The notes beneath the pieces are model-generated. The model did no database searches. It saw only the letters and a list, made by a program, of their open reading frames with translations, and was not told the origin of the DNA. Shown in pieces: positions 1 through 5,858 of a stretch of DNA of 33,590 bases. Both the position numbers and the translations under genes were made by a program. The stretch is from Thermoplasmatota archaeon (GTDB lineage: Archaea > Thermoplasmatota > Thermoplasmata > UBA10834): NCBI GenBank assembly GCA_030836605.1, contig JAUPMC010000091.1, positions 1 to 33,590 of the forward strand, given 5' to 3'. Every line of letters begins with the position of its first letter. The first letter of the stretch is position 1.

Positions 1-1
1 C

Positions 2-79
2 ACGTACGACGACGCGTACCTCGAGGTGGCCTTCGCCATCGACATGGGATGGTGGGCGTTCCTCAACGACTACAACTGA
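2..79 (+). CDS. C-terminal end of an unidentified protein (partial)
   Basis: The frame beginning at base 2 is open from the window edge and ends at TGA 77-79, giving 25 residues that finish with the aromatic-rich sequence DMGWWAFLNDYN. It is followed 15 bases later by a strong terminator hairpin, which supports this being the real end of a transcribed gene. Too little is visible to name a family. Confidence 0.5.
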   Translation, partial: TYDDAYLEVAFAIDMGWWAFLNDYN

Positions 80-94
80 AACCTCTCTGACAAC

Positions 95-133
95 GAGAGG
101 GGCGGGCGGCCCCTCTCCAACCATCTTATTTTC
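95..133 (+). terminator. Stem-loop with downstream T-rich tract
   Basis: A perfect 9-bp inverted repeat (gagaggggc / gcccctctc, 95-103 and 109-117) encloses a 5-nt loop, and a T-rich stretch follows at 125-132. It lies directly after the stop of the upstream partial gene, so it probably ends that transcript. Confidence 0.6.
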
Positions 134-157
134 GCGGCGACAGCGGCTCGGTGCCAT

Positions 158-388
158 GTCGTCGGTGCGGTTGTTCAGGCCTTCGACCGAGAGACAGGCG
201 CGGCGGCCCTTACGGACGGGTGGAGGGTCCACTACGACATGGTGCGGACGCATCAGACACTCGGAAAGACGCCTGCGGAGGCCGCCGATTTGCCCCCTCT
301 AACGGGCTTCAAATGGCACGAGCTTTTGAAGCTAGCCAGCACCCGAAAAGAAACAGCGGACAAACAGCAGACAGCCAACACCCGCTAA
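158..388 (+). pseudogene. 3' remnant of a DDE (rve-type) transposase
   Basis: The frame containing base 170 translates to about 75 residues ending at TAA 386-388. It includes DGWRVHYDMVRTHQTLGKTP followed by AEAADL, which resembles the C-terminal end of integrase-core transposases (the pattern W-x-H-Y-N-x-x-R-x-H-x-x-L-x-x-x-T-P-A-E-A). The catalytic DDE core is absent: upstream the frame runs into the terminator region with no homology I can recognise and no start codon. This is therefore a decayed insertion-sequence end. I could not see terminal inverted repeats or assign the IS family; an IS481/IS6-like group is only a guess. Confidence 0.7.
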
Positions 389-414
389 TGCACCAGAACC
401 GAGGGCTGGAAACG

Positions 415-422
415 TATAAATA
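415..422 (+). promoter_or_regulatory. TATA box of the RHH regulator/ftsZ unit
   Basis: The sequence tataaata stands out in G+C-rich surroundings. It would place transcription start near 445, giving a leader of about 45 nt with a Shine-Dalgarno-like aggag at 479-483 before the ATG at 491. Confidence 0.6.
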
Positions 423-490
423 TCACGGAGTTCATACTGACATTTGTCTGACGAACACTGCGATATCGTCGGACGACAGGAGACTGCCAG

Positions 491-805
491 ATGGTAGAGT
501 CAGAGAGGGTCACAATCCGGCTCCCCGAGGAGCGCGTCCATTCACTCCAGGCTCTCGTGGACCAGGGCAGGTTCTCCACCATATCCGACGCGATCAGGGC
601 GGCCATCGACAAGTTCGTCGAGGGCGAGTTCACGCCGGAATACATCGAGAAGGTCACAGTCGAGATGCCGAAGGGGAATGTGGTCAACCTGAAGCACCTC
701 GTACAAGACGGCGACTCCGTGTCCGTAGACGACGCGATAAGGAACGCCGTGCGCGAGTACATACGAAAGAGACTGTCAAAGGCGACTGAGGAACTGGAGC
801 GGTGA
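491..805 (+). CDS. Tandem ribbon-helix-helix protein, CdrS-like regulator of cell division
   Basis: This 104-aa protein consists of two ribbon-helix-helix units. The first, about residues 5-43, begins with the strand ERVTIRLPEE and carries the helices around SLQALVDQ and SDAIRAAIDKF. The second, about 53-95, begins EKVTVEMPKG and ends in VDDAIRNAVREYI. RHH proteins normally dimerise to form one DNA-binding beta-sheet, so two copies in one chain could form an intramolecular dimer or act as a tandem binder. It lies 89 bp upstream of an FtsZ2-type gene in the same direction. In haloarchaea the short RHH protein CdrS is encoded directly upstream of ftsZ2 and controls cell-division genes, so a similar role is likely. 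The start is supported by an aggag motif about 8 nt upstream. Naming it CdrS is inference from context and fold. Confidence 0.8.
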   Translation: MVESERVTIRLPEERVHSLQALVDQGRFSTISDAIRAAIDKFVEGEFTPEYIEKVTVEMPKGNVVNLKHLVQDGDSVSVDDAIRNAVREYIRKRLSKATEELER

Positions 806-894
806 CGGTCTAGGATTCAAGGGATGGGACGATGTCGGCCACGCACGCATGTACGCATGAGCGCCAGCCCTCTTCCGGGAGGCTCGATTAGCGC

Positions 895-1953
895 ATGCTC
901 AACAGGATGATCCAGGACGCGCTCGAGAACGAGACCGACTTCGAAGCGCGCCTGTCACCGAAGATATGCGTCGTCGGCTGCGGCGGCGGCGGGTCCAACA
1001 GCGTCCACAGGATGAACAGGGTCGGCCTCGGCGGCGTCGACACCATAGTCATCAACACGGACAGCCACCACTTGTCCAGGGTCAACTCCCAGAAGAAGCT
1101 CTTGATCGGCGACTACTTCACGAACGGGTACGGGACGGGCGGCGACGCGGCTGTCGGCGAGAAGGTCGCATACGAGTCGCTGGACAAGATCGAGTCGCTC
1201 GTCCGCGATTACGACATAGTCTTCGTCACCGCTGGCATGGGCGGCGGCACGGGCACGGGCGCGGCCCCGGTCGTGGCTGAGGCCGCGCGCAAGCATGGCG
1301 CCATATCCGTCGCGCTCGTGACGATCCCGTTCGACATCGAGAAGGGCAGGTCCAGGGTCGCGATGGAGGGAATTGTGAAGCTGCGCGAGCGCGCCCACAG
1401 CACCATCATCCTCGACAACAACAGGCTCCTGAAGATCGTCCCGAAGCTGCCGGTCGAGCAGGCGTTCATGGTCATGGACCAGCTCATTGTCGAGGTCGTC
1501 AAGGGCGTCACGGAGACGATCTGCGAGACGAGCATGATCAACCTGGACTTCGCGGACTTCAGGGCCATGATGCTCAAGGGCGGCGCCTCCACGGTCCTGT
1601 ACGGCGAGAACGACGACGCCGAGAAGGTCGTGATCGAGGCGTTGAACAACCCGCTGATGGACTTCGACTTCGAGGGCGCCACGGGCGCCATGATACACGT
1701 CACGGGCGGCCCGCGCCTGTCCCTGAAGAAGGCCTACGAGGTCTTCAACGGCGTCACGAACAGGCTCAGCGACAGCGCGCACATCAAGCTCGGCGCGAGG
1801 ATAGACCCAGACATAGGCAACGGCATCAAGCTCATGGCGATCGTCACGGGCATCAAGACGCCCAAGGCGCTCGCGTCGTGCTCCTCATCGATAGGCATAG
1901 ACGAGGTCGGTTACAGGGCCCCGTCGTACGGCCTGGCAGGAGCCTTAGGATGA
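895..1953 (+). CDS. ftsZ: Cell division GTPase FtsZ (FtsZ2-type)
   Basis: This tubulin-family GTPase polymerises into the cytokinetic ring at midcell. The 352-aa product has the N-terminal nucleotide-binding segment VVGCGGGGSNSVHRM near residue 28, the tubulin signature GMGGGTGTG at residues 114-122, the LDNNRLL segment, the T7-loop region INLDFADF that supplies catalytic acidic residues, and the C-terminal domain signature HVTGGPRLSLKKA. The combination of LDNNRLL, PVEQAFMVMDQ and ITGGP-like motifs is closer to the archaeal FtsZ2 group than to FtsZ1. The C-terminal tail is short and ends in a conserved-looking GIDEVGYRAP stretch that may bind a membrane anchor. The ATG at 895 follows a gggagg element at 877-882. 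It is probably co-transcribed with the RHH regulator. The 89-bp gap between them holds no obvious TATA box. Confidence 0.95.
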   Translation: MLNRMIQDALENETDFEARLSPKICVVGCGGGGSNSVHRMNRVGLGGVDTIVINTDSHHLSRVNSQKKLLIGDYFTNGYGTGGDAAVGEKVAYESLDKIESLVRDYDIVFVTAGMGGGTGTGAAPVVAEAARKHGAISVALVTIPFDIEKGRSRVAMEGIVKLRERAHSTIILDNNRLLKIVPKLPVEQAFMVMDQLIVEVVKGVTETICETSMINLDFADFRAMMLKGGASTVLYGENDDAEKVVIEALNNPLMDFDFEGATGAMIHVTGGPRLSLKKAYEVFNGVTNRLSDSAHIKLGARIDPDIGNGIKLMAIVTGIKTPKALASCSSSIGIDEVGYRAPSYGLAGALG

Positions 1954-1996
1954 ACTAAATCCTCCCCCCACACAGCAAGCAACCAACAAGAAGAAA

Positions 1997-2034
1997 CGCC
2001 CCTCACCGTAACTTGGAGGGGCGACCCCCCTTTT
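1997..2034. terminator. Terminator between convergent ftsZ and trmJ-like genes
   Basis: An 8-bp inverted repeat (cgcccctc 1997-2004 / gaggggcg 2016-2023) is followed on the plus strand by a C-tract and ttttt (about 2024-2035). It overlaps the last codons of the minus-strand methyltransferase gene and could end ftsZ transcripts. Confidence 0.5.
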
Positions 2035-2755
2035 TCCTCCGTCTCTTTGGGACTTCGCCGTCCGAGGCCTTCCTCATCGTGTCGTTCAGCACGCCCATGA
2101 GCGTGTGGAACTCCCAGGTCGACGGCGCGGACCTCGCGACGAGCCTCCTGAACATGACCTTCGTCTTGGTCCTCTTGTGCCGCGGGTAGTCGATCGTGTC
2201 CAGGAGCATGGCGAAGTACTCGTGGAGCTTCTCAGTTTCGAGCTCGGTGGCCTTCCTCGGCTCCCACTTGATCACGCTGGACGCGAATAGCTCGTAGAAG
2301 ACGACCGCGGCAGCGTGGCTGATGTTCATTATGGTGTACTCTGGGTTTGCGGGGACCGTGACCAGGAAGTCGCAGCGTCTTATCAGCTCCTTGTCGAGCC
2401 CGAAGTCCTCGCGGCCGAACAGGAGCGCGACGGTGCCATCCATGTCCTTGACCTTGTCCGCGAACTCCTTGGGCGTCATGGATATCCTGGAGAAGCGCTT
2501 CTCGTTGGATGTGGACACGCCGGATGTGGCGGCGACGAAGTCCACGTCCTTCAGCGCCTCCTCGTCCGTGAACACGCGCTTGGCGTTCTGCAGGACATCG
2601 ATCGCGTGCATCGACCTCTTGGTCGCCTCCTCGCCGATGGCGCACGGTCGGACGAGCACGAGCTCGTCGAGTCCGAAGTTCTTCATGGCCCTCGCGATGG
2701 CGCCGACGTTCCCGTCGTGCAAGGGCTCGATCAGGACTACCCTGAACCGGGGCAC
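2003..2755 (-). CDS. SPOUT-class RNA 2'-O-methyltransferase, TrmJ-like
   Basis: TrmJ-family enzymes use S-adenosylmethionine to methylate the 2'-OH of tRNA nucleotide 32. From the GTG at 2755 the protein is 250 aa. The three SPOUT motifs are visible: motif 1 PLHDGNVGAIARAMKNFGL at about residues 11-29, motif 2 LLFGREDFGL at 111-120, and motif 3 with the knot-forming VPANPEYTIMNISHAAAVV at 134-152. The C-terminal 90 residues are helical and end in a basic tail (KRRRKKGGRPSK) that could contact RNA. An open frame continues to 2836, but the extra 27 residues overlap truA and are unlike the family. A TATA box 23-30 bp upstream of the GTG supports a leaderless start there. The substrate position is assigned from family only. 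Confidence 0.85.
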   Translation of the reverse strand: MPRFRVVLIEPLHDGNVGAIARAMKNFGLDELVLVRPCAIGEEATKRSMHAIDVLQNAKRVFTDEEALKDVDFVAATSGVSTSNEKRFSRISMTPKEFADKVKDMDGTVALLFGREDFGLDKELIRRCDFLVTVPANPEYTIMNISHAAAVVFYELFASSVIKWEPRKATELETEKLHEYFAMLLDTIDYPRHKRTKTKVMFRRLVARSAPSTWEFHTLMGVLNDTMRKASDGEVPKRRRKKGGRPSKLR

Positions 2756-2777
2756 GCCATCGGCACGGATGCCGCAT

Positions 2778-2786
2778 GTATTTAAC
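2778..2786. promoter_or_regulatory. Single TATA box serving two divergent leaderless genes
   Basis: The element reads gtatttaac on the plus strand and gttaaatac on the minus strand. Its centre (2782) is 26-27 bp from both the truA GTG (2808) and the TrmJ-like GTG (2755). That is the archaeal TATA-to-start distance in both directions, and no second TATA-like element is visible in the 52-bp gap. Confidence 0.55.
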
Positions 2787-2807
2787 TCTGTAGCAGATAA
2801 CCTGGCT

Positions 2808-3611
2808 GTGGAGACGGACCGCAGGATTGCGCTCAAGTTCGCCTACGACGGGGGCAGCTTCTTCGGCTTCCAGAGGCAGCCCGTGGGCGTCACCGTCGAG
2901 GGCTCGCTCGTGCACGCATTGGCGAAGGTCGGCGCGATACGCTCCGCGCGCGAATGCGGGTACAGGAGCTCGAGCCGGACGGACCGGGGCGTGAGCGCGC
3001 TCTGCAACATCATATCGTTCAGGACCTCGTTCCCGACGGGTGCGCTTTGCGCGGCGGTCAACTCGGAAATGGAGGACATCTGGGCGTATTCCGCCATCGA
3101 GGTGCCGGACGCTTTCAACCCGCGTGGGGCGAGACAGCGCTGGTACAGGTACCATCTTCCCAAGTCCTGTCAGGACCCCCGCCTCCTTCGCGAGATAGCG
3201 TCCAGGTTCGTTGGCGTCCACGACTTCTCGGGATACGCGAGGAAGGACGACAGGAACCCCATGAGGAGCATCGACTCCGTCACGGTCGAGGACGCCGGCA
3301 TGTTCTACGCGGTCGATTTCCGAGCGGAGAGCTTCCTCTGGAACATGGTCCGCAGGATCGTCTGGATGATGAACGAGGGCAGCTCGGGCCGGATGGACCT
3401 GGACTGCATCGGCCCGAAGCCGAAGAAGAAGCCCGTCAGGATCGGCCTCTCCCCGCCGGAGTACCTGGTGCTCATGGACATCGACTGCGGGGTGGAGTTC
3501 CCGGCGGACCAGCGCGCGCTCCTTGGGATCCGGCTCGCGGTCGACGCGAGGTTGAGGAAGAATGCGATGGGCACCGCCTTCGCCTCCCTGCTGGGCGAGC
3601 GCGTCGTGTGA
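2808..3611 (+). CDS. truA: tRNA pseudouridine synthase A
   Basis: TruA converts uridines 38-40 in the tRNA anticodon arm to pseudouridine. From the GTG at 2808 the product is 268 aa. It starts RIALKFAYDGGSFFGFQRQP, typical of the TruA N-terminus, and contains the catalytic-aspartate motif SRTDRGVSA with Asp59. Later conserved segments are the FNPRGARQRWYRY region, the VHDFSGYARK region and SFLWNMVRRIVWM. The frame is open further upstream to 2322, but that part is antisense to the methyltransferase gene and has no TruA similarity, so I reject it. The TATA box at 2778-2786 puts the predicted transcription start at or next to the GTG, implying a leaderless mRNA. Confidence 0.93.
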   Translation: METDRRIALKFAYDGGSFFGFQRQPVGVTVEGSLVHALAKVGAIRSARECGYRSSSRTDRGVSALCNIISFRTSFPTGALCAAVNSEMEDIWAYSAIEVPDAFNPRGARQRWYRYHLPKSCQDPRLLREIASRFVGVHDFSGYARKDDRNPMRSIDSVTVEDAGMFYAVDFRAESFLWNMVRRIVWMMNEGSSGRMDLDCIGPKPKKKPVRIGLSPPEYLVLMDIDCGVEFPADQRALLGIRLAVDARLRKNAMGTAFASLLGERVV

Positions 3612-3639
3612 GCCTTGATATCTCCGCACGTTCGTATGG

Positions 3640-4164
3640 ATGGTCGAGATGAGAGTGGCTGTAACGGGGACGCCCGGCGTCGGCAAGACATCATCGTCCA
3701 GCCTGGTCCGGTCGGTCAAGGTCGTCCACGTGAACGACATCGTCGACGACTGCGGCGCAGTCGTCGGGTTCGACGAGCGCAGGAAGACCAAGGAGGTCGA
3801 CGTCAAGAAGCTCGGGAAGGCCGTGTCGAAGATGGACGGCGACATGCTCCTCGAGGGGCATTTCGCGCACCTCCTGGGGGTCGATGTGGCCATAGTCCTC
3901 CGCTGCTCGCCCAAGGTCCTCGGGGAGCGCCTCGCCTCGAAAGGCTGGTCTCCGGCGAAGGTCCGCGAGAACGTGGAGGCGGAGGCGGTCGACGTGATAC
4001 TGGTCGAGGCCGTGGAGAACGCCCCCGCCGTCTGCGAGATCGACACGACCGGGAAGACCCCCGAGCAGGTGGCGGCGTCGATAGAGGAGATAATCGCCGG
4101 AGAAATAGAGAAATATCCAGTAGGCAATGTTGACTGGAGCAAGGAGGTCCTGGACTGGTTCTAG
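3640..4164 (+). CDS. AK6/Fap7-type adenylate kinase-like NTPase
   Basis: This 174-aa P-loop kinase carries Walker A GTPGVGKT at residues 10-17, followed by the short NMP-binding and lid regions characteristic of the AK6 group (MLLEGHFAHLL near residue 70 and the CSPKVLGERLASKGW segment). Family members have weak adenylate kinase/ATPase activity and, in eukaryotes and some archaea, take part in maturation of the small ribosomal subunit together with uS11. The C-terminus ends in the conserved-looking NVDWSKEVLDWF. The ATG at 3640 is used, with an in-frame ATG at 3649 as alternative. Its last codons contain a strong Shine-Dalgarno sequence for the next gene. Confidence 0.85.
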   Translation: MVEMRVAVTGTPGVGKTSSSSLVRSVKVVHVNDIVDDCGAVVGFDERRKTKEVDVKKLGKAVSKMDGDMLLEGHFAHLLGVDVAIVLRCSPKVLGERLASKGWSPAKVRENVEAEAVDVILVEAVENAPAVCEIDTTGKTPEQVAASIEEIIAGEIEKYPVGNVDWSKEVLDWF

Positions 4165-4217
4165 AGAGCTACAGGGGGGAGGCGGACAAGATACTCTCCC
4201 CGGCGGCGAAGAGGCTC

Positions 4218-4775
4218 GTGAGGATCAACCCGAACCACATATCCATCGCGTCCCTAGCGTTCGCGATGCTGGCAGGGCTCTTCTTCACTTTGGAGCCGGA
4301 GCACTTCCTGCTGCTGGCGGCCGTGATGGTCGGGATGAACGGCCTCTTGGACGCGCTCGACGGCAAGGTCGCGCGTCTCGTCGCGAAGGAGTCGAAGCGG
4401 GGGGACTTCGTCGACCACGTCATCGACAGGTACGCGGATGTCGTGATGCTCGCTGCGATAGCCATCAGCCCCTACTGCTCCATCTACCCTGGCCTGTTCG
4501 CGGTGATAGGGGTGATGCTGGCCAGTTACATGGGCACGCAGGCCCAGGCGCTCGGCCTCAGGCGGGAGTACCGGGGCATCCTCGGGCGAGCGGACAGGCT
4601 CGTACTGCTGATACTTGTGCCGATCGTGCAGTTCGCCCTGATAGCGCTCGACGCGTCGTTCGCGATGGACATCCTCGGCTTCTCGCTCATGGGCTGGATG
4701 ATGATATGGTTCGGGCTCGCGGGGAACGTGACCGCGGTCCAGCGCGCGCACATGATCTGGAAGTCACTTCCCTGA
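4218..4775 (+). CDS. CDP-alcohol phosphatidyltransferase (archaeal phospholipid synthesis)
   Basis: The product is an integral membrane enzyme that transfers the CDP-activated lipid (CDP-archaeol in archaea) to a polar alcohol such as an inositol or glycerol phosphate. The family signature D-G-x2-A-R-x8-G-x3-D-x3-D is fully present (D48 G49 A52 R53 G62 D66 D70). About six hydrophobic segments surround it. The GTG at 4218 is the first conventional start. However, the frame is open upstream to 4134 and encodes LESYRGEADKILSPAAKRL, which looks like the normal amphipathic N-terminus of this family, and an aaggaggtcc Shine-Dalgarno at 4141-4150 precedes a CTG at 4155. The true protein may therefore start at 4155, overlapping the kinase gene by 10 bp. 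The last 12 bp overlap the convergent priL. The polar head-group cannot be told. Confidence 0.85.
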   Translation: MRINPNHISIASLAFAMLAGLFFTLEPEHFLLLAAVMVGMNGLLDALDGKVARLVAKESKRGDFVDHVIDRYADVVMLAAIAISPYCSIYPGLFAVIGVMLASYMGTQAQALGLRREYRGILGRADRLVLLILVPIVQFALIALDASFAMDILGFSLMGWMMIWFGLAGNVTAVQRAHMIWKSLP

Positions 4776-5831
4776 GGGCTTCTTGAACCGCTTCCCCTTG
4801 GCCTTGTAGTACGTGAGCGGGTGTGTCATCCACTCCCTCTTGCACAACGAGTCAGGGTCGAAGCATATCCCGTAGCTCTTCATCGTCGAGCACTCAGGGG
4901 GCGTGTACTCGGTCCCGGATATCTCCCCAGTAATGTGCTGTATCTGGTACCGTGACTTGCTCTCGTCGAAGTCCGGGGCCGACGAGAACGTCTCCAGGAC
5001 CTCGTCCGAGTTCATGCCGAGCTTGTGCAGGAAGGAGACGAGGGCGAACCTGCCCGAGTGTGGCAGGTTCTCGCCGTCCTGAATCATCTTGAGCATCTTC
5101 TTCATGCACGGCGGGAACCTGATGATGGAGACCCTGCCCATGCTCCTGGCCTTGAACTCCGCCCTCTTCTCGGCCATGATGTTCCCGATCTCGGAGATGT
5201 CCGCCGAGAACGCCAGCATGATGTCGTCGTTCACGGGCAGCGGCAGCTCGGAGGATATCTTGTCAGTGAGCATCTGCTGTATGAGCCTCACGAGCCGGTG
5301 CTTGGTGACCACGACCCTGCCGTGCGTGATCTGCTGGTTCACGAGCTTCCAGTCCTTGCTCCTCATCGTCGCTGAGAACCTCAGGAACGCGGTGAAGTCG
5401 ACCGAGATGGTGCCGCCGTCGACGACCACGTCGAGCCCGAGCTCCTCGGCGACGCGCTTGATGAACGCGAGGTCCTCTCCCCTGAGCCTCTCGTCCGCCT
5501 TCTTCGCCTCCGCGATGGCGTACCTGTTTACCAGCATCGGGTCCGCGACGGCGGACACGATCATCCTCGCGACCGGGTAGCTCAGCAGCTCGTTGTTCGC
5601 GTCCGCGGCCGACGCCATCGAATGGTCGTCGACCATGCCGCTCTCGACGGCCTCCATGACCCTCTCCTTGCCCATGAAGCGCGCGCGCTCGTACGCGACG
5701 CTCTTCGTTAGGCTGTCGAGGGTTATCCCGGAGTCCTTGAGGTAGCCTGTCGCCTCCTTCAGGAACGGGTACTTCGCGGCCAGCCGGACATCCAAAGCTG
5801 CGGTCCTCCTCGACTCGAATCGGGTGCTCAT
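4764..5831 (-). CDS. priL: DNA primase large subunit (Fe-S)
   Basis: PriL binds the catalytic PriS and helps make RNA primers for replication. The 355-aa frame has the helical N-terminal domain (YPFLKEATGYLKDSG onward) and the C-terminal iron-sulfur domain with four cysteines at C242 (FPPCMKKML), C314, C323 (SYGIC) and C330, as in archaeal and eukaryotic large subunits. The ATG at 5831 lies only a few bases downstream of the TATA-like tttatagt (5834-5841, minus strand). A TTG at 5795 with a gaggagg element 9 nt upstream is a better-spaced alternative and would remove 12 residues. No priS is in the window. Confidence 0.92.
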   Translation of the reverse strand: MSTRFESRRTAALDVRLAAKYPFLKEATGYLKDSGITLDSLTKSVAYERARFMGKERVMEAVESGMVDDHSMASAADANNELLSYPVARMIVSAVADPMLVNRYAIAEAKKADERLRGEDLAFIKRVAEELGLDVVVDGGTISVDFTAFLRFSATMRSKDWKLVNQQITHGRVVVTKHRLVRLIQQMLTDKISSELPLPVNDDIMLAFSADISEIGNIMAEKRAEFKARSMGRVSIIRFPPCMKKMLKMIQDGENLPHSGRFALVSFLHKLGMNSDEVLETFSSAPDFDESKSRYQIQHITGEISGTEYTPPECSTMKSYGICFDPDSLCKREWMTHPLTYYKAKGKRFKKPSGK

Positions 5832-5833
5832 TA

Positions 5834-5841
5834 CTATAAAC
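5834..5841 (-). promoter_or_regulatory. TATA-like element upstream of priL
   Basis: The minus strand reads tttatagt here. It predicts transcription start near 5812-5815, downstream of the ATG at 5831, which is the main reason to consider the TTG at 5795 as the real priL start. Confidence 0.4.
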
Positions 5842-5858
5842 TGACTGTTACTCTCTCA

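Noticed and set aside
385..762. 125-aa minus-strand frame opposite the RHH gene
   Set aside because: The plus-strand frame has clear RHH motifs and a promoter; the antisense frame has neither.
2322..2807. 162-codon upstream extension of truA
   Set aside because: It is antisense to the TrmJ-like gene and TruA homology starts only after GTG 2808.
2232..4142. A 636-codon minus-strand frame across truA and the AK6-like gene
   Set aside because: It lies opposite genuine truA and kinase genes and has no recognisable motif.
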